A stretch of 57,104 nt of DNA. It comes from Candidatus Phocaeicola faecipullorum (GTDB taxonomy: Bacteria > Bacteroidota > Bacteroidia > Bacteroidales > Bacteroidaceae). The notes under the pieces were generated by a model. The model did no database searches. It was not told the DNA's origin and saw only the letters and a list, made by a program, of their open reading frames with translations. Within the stretch, counting starts at the first letter, position 1. Every line of letters begins with the position of its first letter. The stretch is from contig JAHLFB010000061.1 of assembly GCA_018884025.1 (NCBI GenBank), positions 1 through 57,104 on the forward strand, in the 5' to 3' direction. Position numbers and translations under genes: made by a program. Below, piece by piece: positions 8,316 to 18,068 of this stretch.

Positions 8316-9410
8316 ATGGACAACACATTTTACCATGAAAACAATTTAAGCGGTCTGAAAAGACAAGACTTTCAAAAAAGCATCAACGGAAAAGAAACGG
8401 ATTTATTTATCATTTCAAACGACAATGGTGCGGAAATTGCAGTAACCAACTATGGCGGTGCCATTCTTACGATTATGGTTCCTGACAAAAACGGAAAAAT
8501 AGAAAACGTAATTCAGGGACACGACTGCATAGATAATGTAATAAACAGCCCGGAACCGTTCCTCAGCACCTTAATAGGAAGATACGGAAACAGAATAGCG
8601 AAAGGCAAATTCAAATTAGACGGAAAAGAATACAATCTTACCATAAACAACGGTCCTAACTCACTTCACGGAGGACCTACAGGCTTCCACGCCAGAGTAT
8701 GGGATGCCGAACAAACCAGCAAACAAAGCGTGACTCTGCACTACCTGTCAAAAGACGGTGAAGAAGGTTTCCCAGGCAATCTTGACATAACTGTGATATA
8801 CACACTCTCAGACAACAACGAACTCATTATTACATATACGGCAACAACAGACAAAAAGACTCTGGTAAACCTTACACACCATGCTTTCTTCAGTCTGTCG
8901 GGAGTAAAGACACCTACTCCATCTGTTGAAAACAACATCCTAACCATAAATGCCGATTTCTATACTCCTATTGACGAAGTTTCAATACCTACAGGCGAAA
9001 TAAGCAAGGTAGAAGGTACTCCTATGGACTTCAGAACACCGCAGACAGTAGGCAGCCGAATCAATGACAAATTCCAGCAGCTTATATACGGAGCAGGATA
9101 TGACCATTGTTATGTCATCAACAAAGAAGAACAGGGAGCCTTGACATTTGCCGCTAAATGCGTCGAGCCAAACAGCGGCAGAAGCATTGAAGTATATACC
9201 ACAGAACCTGGAGTACAGCTTTATACAGCTAACTGGCACAGCGGATTTGCCGGCTATCATGGAGCTACATTCCCGGCACGCAGCGCGATATGCTTTGAGG
9301 CACAGCGTTTCCCTGACACACCTAACAAGGGACACTTCCCGTCGGCAGTGCTTTCACCGGGCGAAACATACCATCAGGTGACAGTCTATAAATTCGGAAT
9401 AGAAAAATAA
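8316..9410 (+). CDS. galM: Aldose 1-epimerase (mutarotase)
   Basis: A 364-residue galactose mutarotase that interconverts the alpha and beta anomers so that galactokinase receives the alpha form. Family landmarks are TLIGRYGNRIAKGKF, NNGPNSLHGGPTGFH, the catalytic histidine region VNLTHHAFFSLSG, and the catalytic glutamate near the end in ICFEAQRFPDTPN. No signal peptide is visible, so it is probably cytoplasmic. It heads an operon with an MFS sugar transporter (41 nt downstream) and galK, the standard Bacteroides galactose arrangement. Confidence 0.95.
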   Translation: MDNTFYHENNLSGLKRQDFQKSINGKETDLFIISNDNGAEIAVTNYGGAILTIMVPDKNGKIENVIQGHDCIDNVINSPEPFLSTLIGRYGNRIAKGKFKLDGKEYNLTINNGPNSLHGGPTGFHARVWDAEQTSKQSVTLHYLSKDGEEGFPGNLDITVIYTLSDNNELIITYTATTDKKTLVNLTHHAFFSLSGVKTPTPSVENNILTINADFYTPIDEVSIPTGEISKVEGTPMDFRTPQTVGSRINDKFQQLIYGAGYDHCYVINKEEQGALTFAAKCVEPNSGRSIEVYTTEPGVQLYTANWHSGFAGYHGATFPARSAICFEAQRFPDTPNKGHFPSAVLSPGETYHQVTVYKFGIEK

Positions 9411-9451
9411 ATAAACCTAATAATTAATCATTTTATCTCTTAAACAAAATT

Positions 9452-10939
9452 ATGAACCAACAAAAACAAAACGGTAACCTCATCGCAATTATCACAATGT
9501 TCTTTTTGTTTGCGATGATTTCTTTCGTTACCAACCTCGCAGCCCCTTTCGGAACAATCTGGAAAAACCAATATGCCGGGGCAAACACATTAGGCATGAT
9601 GGGTAACATGATGAACTTCCTGGCATACTTGTTCATGGGTATCCCGGCCGGTAATATGCTGGTAAAAATAGGATACAAGAAAACAGCTTTGACAGCCATT
9701 GCAATAGGATTTATCGGATTGCTCATCCAATATTCATCAAGTATTTTCGGAGCGGACATCAGTGTGTTCAATGCCGGTGAATACGTAATCAAACTCAACT
9801 TTATCATCTATCTGTTGGGAGCATTCATCTGCGGTTTCTGTGTATGTATGCTTAACACAGTGGTAAACCCTATGCTTAACCTTCTTGGAGGTGGCGGAAA
9901 CAAAGGAAACCAGCTTATCCAGACAGGTGGCGCGCTTAACTCATTGTCAGGTACATTGACTCCGTTATTCGTAGGAGTGCTTATCGGAACTGTAACAGAA
10001 AAGACTGCAATGTCCGATGTCTCTCCTTTGCTTTTCATCGCAATGGGTGTATTCGCTTTCACTTTCATCGTAATCTCTTTCGTTTCCATACCGGAACCTC
10101 ACATGAGGAAATCAAACGAAAAAGCCGAAAAATTCTCACACAGCCCATGGAGTTTCAGACATACCGTACTTGGTGTTATCGGTATCTTTATATACGTAGG
10201 TATTGAAATAGGTATCCCTGGAACATTGCTTTTCTATCTGGCAGATGCTTCAGAAAAGGGTGCCGGTATCCTCACAAACGGAGCTGCCATAGGTGGAGCG
10301 ATAGCAGCAATTTACTGGCTTCTAATGCTTGTTGGACGTCTTACAAGTAGTATCATCAGCGGTAAGGTATCAACACGCGCACAGTTAATCACAGTTTCTG
10401 CTACTGCTATAATATTCACTGTTTTGGCAATTTCAATACCAAAATCTGTAGGTATAAACGTTCCTACATTCGTTTATGACCCTGTAGCAAAAACAACAGA
10501 GACACTCGTTAACGCAGGTCTTACTGAAGATGCGGTAGCAGCATTCATAGCTAACCCGTCAGAAGAAGCTCTCGCGCCATATTCAGAAAAACTTGAAGCT
10601 GCAAACATCAAACCTTCATATGTAATGGGTTCTCTGGCAACTCCCAAAGTTCCAGTTAGTGCTTTGCTTTTGGTTTTGTGCGGTCTTTGCACATCAATCA
10701 TGTGGGGAGCAATATTCAACCTTGCAGTTGAAGGACTAGGCAAATATACAGCACAGGCATCAGGTATTTTCATGATGATGGTAGTTGGTGGTGGTATCTT
10801 ACCGCTAGTTCAGCAGTTCATCTCAGATGAAGTTGGCTACATGGCAAGTTATTGGTTGATAGTTGCAATGTTGGCTTACCTGTTGTTCTATGGCTTAATA
10901 GGCAGCAAGAATGTAAACAAAGACATACCAGTAGAATAA
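9452..10939 (+). CDS. MFS sugar transporter (galactose/glucose type)
   Basis: A 495-residue polytopic inner-membrane transporter of the major facilitator superfamily, FucP-like sugar:H+ symporter branch. About twelve hydrophobic helices are visible, with a hydrophilic insertion at about 330-390 before the last helices. Between galM and galK its substrate is most simply galactose. Neighbour evidence is strong and sequence evidence for the exact sugar is weak. A 12-bp perfect hairpin separates it from galK. Confidence 0.88.
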   Translation: MNQQKQNGNLIAIITMFFLFAMISFVTNLAAPFGTIWKNQYAGANTLGMMGNMMNFLAYLFMGIPAGNMLVKIGYKKTALTAIAIGFIGLLIQYSSSIFGADISVFNAGEYVIKLNFIIYLLGAFICGFCVCMLNTVVNPMLNLLGGGGNKGNQLIQTGGALNSLSGTLTPLFVGVLIGTVTEKTAMSDVSPLLFIAMGVFAFTFIVISFVSIPEPHMRKSNEKAEKFSHSPWSFRHTVLGVIGIFIYVGIEIGIPGTLLFYLADASEKGAGILTNGAAIGGAIAAIYWLLMLVGRLTSSIISGKVSTRAQLITVSATAIIFTVLAISIPKSVGINVPTFVYDPVAKTTETLVNAGLTEDAVAAFIANPSEEALAPYSEKLEAANIKPSYVMGSLATPKVPVSALLLVLCGLCTSIMWGAIFNLAVEGLGKYTAQASGIFMMMVVGGGILPLVQQFISDEVGYMASYWLIVAMLAYLLFYGLIGSKNVNKDIPVE

Positions 10940-10947
10940 TTAACACG

Positions 10948-10986
10948 AAATCATGATAGTATAAATAAAATATGCTATCATGATTT
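10948..10986 (+). repeat. 12-bp inverted repeat between the transporter and galK
   Basis: AAATCATGATAG (10948-10959) and CTATCATGATTT (10975-10986) are perfectly complementary around a 15-nt loop. Only four T residues follow the stem, so it is a poor intrinsic terminator. It may be an mRNA processing or stability element that sets galK level relative to the transporter, or an operator. Confidence 0.6.
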
Positions 10987-11018
10987 TCATTATATTAACC
11001 TTTTAATAATTTATAATC

Positions 11019-12173
11019 ATGGACATAGAATTTGTAAGAAGCCGCTTCATCAAGCATTTTGACGGTACTACCGGCTCAATATATGCTTCACCGGGACGTA
11101 TCAACCTTATAGGTGAACACACAGACTACAATGGTGGATTTGTATTCCCTGGTGCAGTTGACAAAGGAATGATGGCAGAAATCAAACCTAACGGAACAAA
11201 CAAAGTTTGCGCTTACTCAATAGACCTAAAGGACTATGTAGAATTTGGATTGAACGAAGAAGATGCTCCATCTGCAAGCTGGGCCAGATATATCTTCGGA
11301 GTATGTCGCGAAATGATAAAGAGAGGTGTTGACGTAAAAGGTTTCAACACAGCTTTTGCAGGCGATGTTCCTCTCGGTGCCGGAATGTCTTCATCAGCGG
11401 CTTTGGAATCTACATATGCTTATGCCTTGAACGACTTGTTCGGAGAAAACAAGATTGACAAATTTGAATTGGCAAAAGTAGGTCAGGCAACTGAACACAA
11501 TTACTGCGGAGTAAACTGCGGTATTATGGACCAGTTCGCTTCTATATTCGGAAAAGAAGGCAGCCTTATCCGTCTGGATTGCCGTTCTTTGGAATATCAA
11601 TATTTCCCATTCAAACCTGAAGGTTACAGACTTGTTCTTATTGACTCTGTAGTTAAGCATGAACTTGCATCTTCTGCATACAACAAGCGTCGCCAGAGTT
11701 GCGAAAATGTAGTTGCTGCAATAAAGAAGACTCATCCAAACGTAGAATACCTGCGCGACTGTACTATGGATATGCTTAACGCTGTTAAGGGAGAAGTTTC
11801 AGAAGAAGACTACATGCGTGCAGAATACGTAATAGAAGAAATCCAAAGAGTGCTTGACGTTTGCGACGCTTTGGAAAAAGGCGATTACGAAACTGTAGGA
11901 CAGAAGATGTACGAAACACATCAGGGAATGAGCAAACTGTACGAAGTGAGCTGCGAAGAGCTTGACTTCCTGAATGACATTGCCTTCGATTGCGGAGTGA
12001 CTGGCTCACGCGTTATGGGTGGTGGATTTGGCGGATGCACAATCAACCTTGTTAAGAATGAATTGTACGAAACATTCATTACAACAGCCAAAGAACGCTT
12101 CAAAGAAAAATTCGGACGCAGTCCTAAAGTTTACGATGTCGTAATTGGCGACGGTTCACGTAAAATATGCTAA
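11019..12173 (+). CDS. galK: Galactokinase
   Basis: A 384-residue GHMP-family kinase that phosphorylates alpha-D-galactose to galactose 1-phosphate, the first committed step of the Leloir pathway. Visible signatures are the galactokinase motif GRINLIGEHTDYNGGFVFPG near residue 28, the GHMP ATP-binding motif VPLGAGMSSSAALE, CGIMDQFASIFG, and the C-terminal GGGFGGCTINLV. Full length. It is the last gene of the galM-transporter-galK operon, followed by a strong terminator. galT and galE are not in this window. Confidence 0.97.
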   Translation: MDIEFVRSRFIKHFDGTTGSIYASPGRINLIGEHTDYNGGFVFPGAVDKGMMAEIKPNGTNKVCAYSIDLKDYVEFGLNEEDAPSASWARYIFGVCREMIKRGVDVKGFNTAFAGDVPLGAGMSSSAALESTYAYALNDLFGENKIDKFELAKVGQATEHNYCGVNCGIMDQFASIFGKEGSLIRLDCRSLEYQYFPFKPEGYRLVLIDSVVKHELASSAYNKRRQSCENVVAAIKKTHPNVEYLRDCTMDMLNAVKGEVSEEDYMRAEYVIEEIQRVLDVCDALEKGDYETVGQKMYETHQGMSKLYEVSCEELDFLNDIAFDCGVTGSRVMGGGFGGCTINLVKNELYETFITTAKERFKEKFGRSPKVYDVVIGDGSRKIC

Positions 12174-12192
12174 AATAAATATTTAAATCAAC

Positions 12193-12238
12193 AAAAAAGG
12201 ATGGCACTTTCAAGTTCTCTTGATGTACCATCCTTTTT
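12193..12238. terminator. Bidirectional intrinsic terminator after galK
   Basis: AAAAAAGGATGG (12193-12204) pairs with CCATCCTTTTTT, and the stem extends inward through TCAAG/CTTGA. A-runs and T-runs on the two sides make it usable from both directions, serving plus-strand galK and the convergent minus-strand gene that ends at 12265. Confidence 0.85.
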
Positions 12239-12264
12239 TATATAACAAGCTCTTCAAGCCTAAT

Positions 12265-12579
12265 TCATTTTCTTGACTTCTTTTGCATATCAGATTTCAT
12301 TTTCTCAAATTCAGCCTTTTGCTCATCAGTCAGTAAAGAGATTATTTTAGAATCAAGCTCTTCTTTTTTGGCTTTTCTTTCTTCCTTTGTCACTTTCTGA
12401 TTAAAAAAATCAGTATATAAATCTTTTATTTGTTTCTCCTGCTCATCAGTCAGATTGAGTTTCTTGTCAAGTCTTTCAACCATCTGCTCCGGAGTTCTTT
12501 TGTTTCCATCCTTACGCTGTGCATCAATTGTTTGTGAACAAAGCATTGCTACAAATGCTAAAAATAAAATCTTTTTCAT
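12265..12579 (-). CDS. Small secreted Spy/LTXXQ-like helical protein
   Basis: A 104-residue protein with a signal peptide (MKKILFLAFVAMLCSQTIDAQ) and a very charged helical body. It has two LTDEQ motifs, one in KLNLTDEQEKQIKDLY and one in ISLLTDEQKAEFEKM, the hallmark of the Spy/CpxP LTXXQ fold found in periplasmic chaperones and metal-stress proteins. It lies downstream of the outer-membrane barrel gene on the same strand, with an 11-bp periodic repeat between them. Possible role: periplasmic chaperone for outer-membrane proteins, inferred from fold only. Confidence 0.8.
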   Translation of the reverse strand: MKKILFLAFVAMLCSQTIDAQRKDGNKRTPEQMVERLDKKLNLTDEQEKQIKDLYTDFFNQKVTKEERKAKKEELDSKIISLLTDEQKAEFEKMKSDMQKKSRK

Positions 12580-12614
12580 GTCTTGATTATTTTTTATAAG
12601 TTAATTATTGTTTT

Positions 12615-12680
12615 TTCAAACAGCATTCAAATGCCGTTTGAATATCATTTAAAAGCTCTTTAAAAGGTTTTGCAAAACAG
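12615..12680 (-). repeat. 11-bp phased repeat, six units
   Basis: Six contiguous 11-bp units start at 12615, 12626, 12637, 12648, 12659 and 12670, with consensus TTTAAANNNCN. The first two are TTCAAACAGCA and TTCAAATGCCG. The array fills the gap between the stop codon of the barrel gene and the leader of the Spy-like gene. The same family, with closer units, recurs at 34322-34365. Two internal units form a small inverted repeat (CAAATGCCGTTTG). Confidence 0.7.
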
Positions 12681-12681
12681 T

Positions 12682-15480
12682 TTACCGTATTGTGTAAACA
12701 AAACTTATCATGGCATAAGGTTTGAGTACATTACTGTTGATATAGTCGTAATAATTACTTCCTGTACTATGAGTAAATGCCTGATTCTGTTTCAGTATAT
12801 CGAAAGCCTCTACCTTTATTTCAGCTGCATTATTCTTCAAGAATTTCTTTCCCAGCGAAACATTCCACAGAAAATAATCCTCATTACCAGTATCAAGCCC
12901 CGTATATCCTACATAATTGAACGTACTGCGAAATGTAAGCCCCCAGAAGAATGTACAACCTAACTTTGCTGCCGCATTATGAGTGATATAATCTCCAGTG
13001 CCGTCTGCTGTGTTTTGTGAACTGTATATCTTGTTTATTCCAGCAGAATAGGAAGCAGTGAAGTCCAGATTCTGACTTATATTACTACCAATAATCACTT
13101 TCGGAATAATGTTCAGTTCATTTGTCTTGCTTTTCTCTCCATTGAAGATAGTAGGTACATTAGAGTAATTAGCCGATACACTGAAATTGATATTACTGCG
13201 TATAAGGTCGAACGGGAAACCGTAGGTAAGCATTGACTGGAGACTGTAATATCCATCCATATTTACCGGTTTGGTAAACTGCGAGCCTTTGTTAAGAGTC
13301 ACATTATCAGATATCTGTATATCCTCTTTTGCTATAAATGTACTGTCAGCCACGTAACCCAATTTCGCCGTACCCCCAACCATTGCTATGAATGTCTGTC
13401 CTGATTTAGTGGTACGGATATATCGTAAATTCGCTGTATGCGAAATCTGCTGGTCAAGGTCCGGATTACCGGTAGAAAGGAAAAGAGAATTCGAGTTGTC
13501 TACCACATTCTGAAGTTCCGTAACCGATGGAGAAGACGAGCTGCTTCTGTATCGCAACATGAATGAGTTAGTTCTGTCCAGCGAGTATCTCAAATTGAAC
13601 GAAGGCAGGAATGAGAAATAGGTGTTGTTCATTCTGTCCGGATTAGGATATACAAGGTCGCCCGACAATTCCGACCACTGTACGTCTGCACCTATCATGG
13701 CATTCAACTTTCCGGCATGATATCTGAGTCCCACATTACCCGCATGAGTGGTATATCCGGTCTGATATACATTTGAAAGATTCTCGTCCAACTGGTCATA
13801 TAGGTCTGTCACAGACGATTTCATATAGGTTTTTCTGTCTGAATCCGAATCGGAATATGAGAATTTATAACCTAACTGCAACTGCATATGGTCTGTCAGT
13901 TTTTCCGTATAACTGAGGTTAGAACGGAAACTGTACTGTTTGTTCATTGTGTTCTTATACTGGCTGTACTCCTCTGTCTGAGATGTACCGGACAGCATAT
14001 TCAATGTATTGAGATAGTCCGTATAAGTACCTCCATCCGTATTGCTCATCTTACCGTTCATCATGAGTGACAGTGTTCTGCCTTCCGTAGGGAAACGATG
14101 ACGAAGAATGATATCTGCACCAAGATTATATGCATCGGTATTGCTATTGGAGTTAGTATGTGTTTCGGCGTCAGTCTGTCCACTAATCATATTCTGTCCG
14201 TCCATCACTGATATGTTATCATTATTCTGAAAACTCAGTGTCGGTCAGAACTGAAGAGAAGTTCTGTCAGAGATTTTATAATCAAGTTCCATGTTAAAAC
14301 GGTGGTTCCAGTTCTTCATGGTTTTCTCCTGATACTCATCATATGTCATACCCGGAAGAACTGACTCGAAATATTCGCGTTCGGTCTGCTGCTGTGTAAG
14401 ATTTTCAGACTGATTAAAAAAGTAACTGCCTGTAATGTTAACCTTTTCACCCCATTTGTCAACATAGTTAAGGCCTACACCATTAGTAGAAGTTACGCCT
14501 CCCATGCTTCCTACCATAAAATCAGATGTATTGCCTCCTCCACCGGAACCGCGACCGCCTCCTCCGCCACCGCCACGCCTTCCACGACCACCACCTCTGG
14601 CAGACGATGACATAACTCCAGCAAGATCTTCTTGTGAAAAATTCTGCTGATTGACATTGTTCGACATACCCAATACAGAAATCCTTCGGTCTCCATTGAA
14701 GAAGTTTATATTACCGTTCACCTTATATCTGTCTTCCGTTCCATATCCTGCTGAAACCTCACCAAATGTTCCCTGGCGATACCCACCCTTCGTTATGATG
14801 TTTATAGTCTTTACTTCCTCACCATCATCGAAGCCGGTAAATTCAGCCTGCTCGCTCTTTTTGTCAAACACCTCAATACTTGCTATGACATCGGAAGGTA
14901 AATTCTTGATTGCCAGATTTACGTCACCCTCGAAAAACTCCTTACCGTCAACCAGAATTTTCTTTACATCTTCCCCTTGCGCCTGTATTGTTCCTCCTTC
15001 AACAACAATACCGGGCATTTTTGACAATAAGTCTTCTGCCGAACTTCCCTGCATTACCTTAAAAGCCTCAGCATTATAAAACAGACTGTCACCTTTCTGT
15101 TCCGCACGAGTAGCACGTCCCTGTACTGACACTTCTCCCAGCATCAGGGCATTTTCCTCTAGTTTGAAAGTAACTACATAATTGTCTCTTTTTTCAGTAA
15201 CCTTTAATCTTTTATCATCAGTCTTATACCCAACATATGTAACTTCCAGTACATAACTGTCATACGATACGGATTTAAAGACAAACTTCCCATCCAAGTC
15301 GGTTGATGTATATTTCTTCGCATCCATATCCGATGATGGAGCGATACTAACTGTAGCCGAAGGCAACGGCTCACCGGTATTCCTGTCTGTTACTGTTCCA
15401 CTGACTGTAACCCTACCCTTCGCCAATAACATCAGTGGCAACAACAATAGTATGACAAAAGAAAATAGCCTGAATTTCAT
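12682..15480 (-). pseudogene. Outer-membrane beta-barrel protein gene with in-frame TGA
   Basis: Two minus-strand open frames (15480-14245 and 14208-12682) are in the same reading frame, separated only by a TGA at 14245-14247 and 12 sense codons (PTLSFQNNDNIS). Rejoined, they encode about 932 residues: signal peptide (about 1-22), a carboxypeptidase-regulatory-like domain, a TonB-plug-like region, a Gly/Arg-rich loop at about 295-320, and an OMP_b-brl_3-type barrel ending in FVYTIR. The stop follows LQF, where an arginine CGA codon would fit, so one C-to-T change explains it. The N-terminal 411 residues alone lack the barrel. It may be a recent pseudogene or a base-call error; TGA is a normal stop elsewhere in the window. 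TAGTTTTG at 15508-15515 is a possible -7 element. Confidence 0.85.
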
Positions 15481-15640
15481 ATAATGTTAAAATTTACGTT
15501 TCTGATACAAAACTACTCAAACTATAAACATAAAAAACGCTCTCTTTACAATGCGGTGGCGAACGACACACATCAAGTGGTGAACGACAAGCAGCATTTT
15601 TTTAACATTTCATTTATTCGCTTTTTCGGTATATTTATTT

Positions 15641-15648
15641 TACATTTG
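15641..15648 (+). promoter_or_regulatory. -7 element upstream of the LytS/LytTR pair
   Basis: TACATTTG matches TAnnTTTG and lies 19 bp before the kinase start codon. The sequence 20 bp upstream of it (TTCG) is a poor -33. It faces away from the barrel gene promoter, giving a divergent arrangement. Confidence 0.45.
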
Positions 15649-15667
15649 CATCATAACTCTGAAATAT

Positions 15668-16714
15668 ATGAACAACAAGTATTTACCTATAGGCATAGAC
15701 CTGTTTTTCTGCATTATTCTATTACCTGCAATGATGATGATGTTGCCGGTAGAAAAATGGCTTGAAAGCAATCCACTATTTGTCATTACGCTCATCGTAT
15801 GGCTTTATGCCGTTTACTTCTGCATAAAACAAATCAGTGTTCCTATGGCACTGAAAGACAGAAAGCACCTGTTTATAGCAATTGTCGTACTTCTGGGTAC
15901 AATTTTCATTACGTGGCTGATAACCCAATATCAAATGGATTTTCCTTTCCGTGACCACAGACCAAGAATGGACAGGTTTATGAGAAAAGCCATGAATGTA
16001 AGCAAAATAAAGCAGCATCAACAGGCCACCTGGTTCATGTACCTAGTAACTGTATGCTTCAGCATAGCCGTAGGACTACTTACAGAATTATATCGCCAGA
16101 TAATGGCAAGGCAAGCCAGCGAATTTGAAAAGAAAAAAGCCGAACTGGCACTATATAAGGCACAGATAAATCCGCATTTCCTTTTCAATACACTGAACAC
16201 CCTCTACGGCCTCATGATTACCCAGAGTTCCAAAGCTGAAACAGCATTCATACAGTTTATTGAACTGATGAAATATATGTACACAAAAGCCACCAAAGAC
16301 ACTGTAAGCATTGATGAAGAAGCCGGATATATAGAGCAATACATCGAGCTGCAGAAAAACCGCATTGACGAGAACAGAACTCACATCTATTATTCCTACT
16401 CAGCTGATGAATCGGCAAAAAACGCCAAGATAGCCCCGATGATACTGATAACATTCATTGAGAATGCTTTAAAGTACGGAGCATCATCGCACATTGAAAG
16501 CGACATTATAATAAGTCTGAAAGTAAACAACGATACTCTGACACTCTTTACAGAAAACCATACTGTCAATCCTAAACCGGAGAACAAGGAACCGGGCATA
16601 GGTATATCAAACTGCAAGAAAAGACTTGAACTCTTATATCCGGGGAAACACAACCTTGAAATAAGCAACACCAACGGCATTTTCACCGTCAACCTGATTT
16701 TAAAACTGAAATAG
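15668..16714 (+). CDS. LytS-type sensor histidine kinase
   Basis: A 348-residue membrane kinase. Four hydrophobic helices occupy about residues 7-140 (for example IDLFFCIILLPAMMMMLP and FIAIVVLLGTIFITWLI), with only short loops. The sensor part is therefore essentially intramembrane. A coiled linker leads to a His_kinase domain with the phospho-acceptor motif INPHFLFNTLNTL and an ATPase region with FIENALKYGA and GIGISNCKKRL. It starts a two-gene operon with the LytTR regulator 2 nt downstream. It is divergent from the outer-membrane barrel gene, which could be a target. Confidence 0.92.
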   Translation: MNNKYLPIGIDLFFCIILLPAMMMMLPVEKWLESNPLFVITLIVWLYAVYFCIKQISVPMALKDRKHLFIAIVVLLGTIFITWLITQYQMDFPFRDHRPRMDRFMRKAMNVSKIKQHQQATWFMYLVTVCFSIAVGLLTELYRQIMARQASEFEKKKAELALYKAQINPHFLFNTLNTLYGLMITQSSKAETAFIQFIELMKYMYTKATKDTVSIDEEAGYIEQYIELQKNRIDENRTHIYYSYSADESAKNAKIAPMILITFIENALKYGASSHIESDIIISLKVNNDTLTLFTENHTVNPKPENKEPGIGISNCKKRLELLYPGKHNLEISNTNGIFTVNLILKLK

Positions 16715-16716
16715 AC

Positions 16717-17430
16717 ATGAAATGTATAGCAATAGACGACGAACCCGTAGCACTAAGCATTATAGAACAGTTCTGCAAGCGCTGCGGTGACCTGGAGGTA
16801 ACATCATATACAGACCCGATAACAGGACTGGAAAAAGTAAAATCCACCAAACCGGATATAGTATTTCTCGACATCGAAATGGGAGGAATAAACGGTATTG
16901 ACATTGCCCGTGAACTTCCGGCCGGAATATATCTGATATTCACTACAGCCTATGCCGAATATGCCGTTGATGGATTTGAACTGAACGCCATAGACTACCT
17001 GCACAAGCCGTTTTCATACTCACGTTTTGAAAAAGCTATAGATAGAGTGCGCAGAATGAAGAAACTGGAAAGCCTTTCTGCCGCGCCAGTACTTACGGAA
17101 GAAGAAGAGATAACGCTGAAAGTGGAATATAAAAACGTGAAAATAAAAATAGCCTCGATAGAGTATATCGAAGCTATGGACAATTATATCAAGATTTACC
17201 TTACGGATGATGACAAGCCTGTGCTTTCGCAAACAAGCATGAAATCTATTATGGAGATGTTGCCTGAAGACAGATTCATGCGTGTACACAAATCATATAT
17301 AGTCCCGTTACACAAAGTAGCCAATTATACACGTCGCCAACTGACACTATACCACCGAGCTGTAGAGATTCCTATCGGCCGTGTGTATGCCGATGAGTTC
17401 ATAAACCGTGTCAGCGAAATGAAATCATAA
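16717..17430 (+). CDS. LytTR-family response regulator
   Basis: A 237-residue regulator: receiver domain with IAIDDEP at the start, phospho-acceptor aspartate in DIVFLDIEMGG, conserved lysine in DYLHKPFSYSRF, and a C-terminal LytTR DNA-binding domain containing FMRVHKSYIVPL. It is the partner of the adjacent LytS-type kinase. It converges on the Crp/Fnr gene with a 7-nt gap and no obvious terminator. Confidence 0.94.
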   Translation: MKCIAIDDEPVALSIIEQFCKRCGDLEVTSYTDPITGLEKVKSTKPDIVFLDIEMGGINGIDIARELPAGIYLIFTTAYAEYAVDGFELNAIDYLHKPFSYSRFEKAIDRVRRMKKLESLSAAPVLTEEEEITLKVEYKNVKIKIASIEYIEAMDNYIKIYLTDDDKPVLSQTSMKSIMEMLPEDRFMRVHKSYIVPLHKVANYTRRQLTLYHRAVEIPIGRVYADEFINRVSEMKS

Positions 17431-17437
17431 TTATATT

Positions 17438-18016
17438 TTACTTTTCTTTCGCCAGCTCAGCCCTTATCCTGCTCAACGACTGCGGAGTTATAAAAAGGTA
17501 CGAAGCTATATATTTCAATGGCACATGTTTCAACAGCAGAGGGTCACGTTTCAGCAAGTCAAGATATCTTTCCTTAGCTTGAGGAATAGAACCGGTAGCT
17601 ACTATACGTTCCTCAGCAACAAGAAAATCCTGCTCCACAAGTTTTCTTCCCAGATTGGCACTTTCTATAGAAGAATTAAGAAAATCTTCCATCTTCGGTT
17701 TGCTTATAACATACAGAGTACTGTCCGTCATAGCCTCAATATAGATAGGCGACTGACGACCGGCCATATATCCCCAACTGGAGAAAACCGTCTCGCCAGT
17801 TATAGCAAACCACACGGAAAGTTCCTCACCATCACGAAGTATATACCCACGCCATATTCCATCTTTTATAAGATAATATGAACTGTTTGTCTCTCCTGCA
17901 CGCACAAGGTAATCCCCTTTGCTGAAAGAAACCTCCTCCATATTATCAATGAGTTTCATGCACTCCTTCTCTGTAGCACTGTATCTCTTGCAAAATGCAT
18001 CAACAAACTGCCTCAT
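17438..18016 (-). CDS. Crp/Fnr-family transcriptional regulator
   Basis: A 192-residue protein with an N-terminal cyclic-nucleotide-binding beta-roll (about 20-130; FSKGDYLVRAGETNSSYYLI) and a short C-terminal helix-turn-helix (ASYLFITPQSLSRIRAEL). The beta-roll lacks the classic cAMP-binding arginine-serine motif as far as I can see, as is usual for this Bacteroidetes subgroup, so the effector is unknown. It lies upstream of nothing on its own strand and downstream of the MATE gene (52-nt gap). TATTTTTG at 18045-18052 could be its -7 element. Regulation of the MATE exporter is plausible. Confidence 0.88.
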   Translation of the reverse strand: MRQFVDAFCKRYSATEKECMKLIDNMEEVSFSKGDYLVRAGETNSSYYLIKDGIWRGYILRDGEELSVWFAITGETVFSSWGYMAGRQSPIYIEAMTDSTLYVISKPKMEDFLNSSIESANLGRKLVEQDFLVAEERIVATGSIPQAKERYLDLLKRDPLLLKHVPLKYIASYLFITPQSLSRIRAELAKEK

Positions 18017-18068
18017 GAAATATCACTAATTAAATTCACTGATGCAAAAATAAGCATTACTTTCAAGA

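Noticed and set aside
14245-14247. TGA read as selenocysteine or reassigned
   Set aside because: TGA ends ftsH, jetA and others normally, no selenocysteine hairpin is evident, and an arginine CGA mutation is the simplest account.
14511-14696. Separate gene in the Gly/Arg-rich region
   Set aside because: It is a shifted frame of the barrel gene's Gly/Arg-rich loop; the real frame is the 15480-14245 segment.
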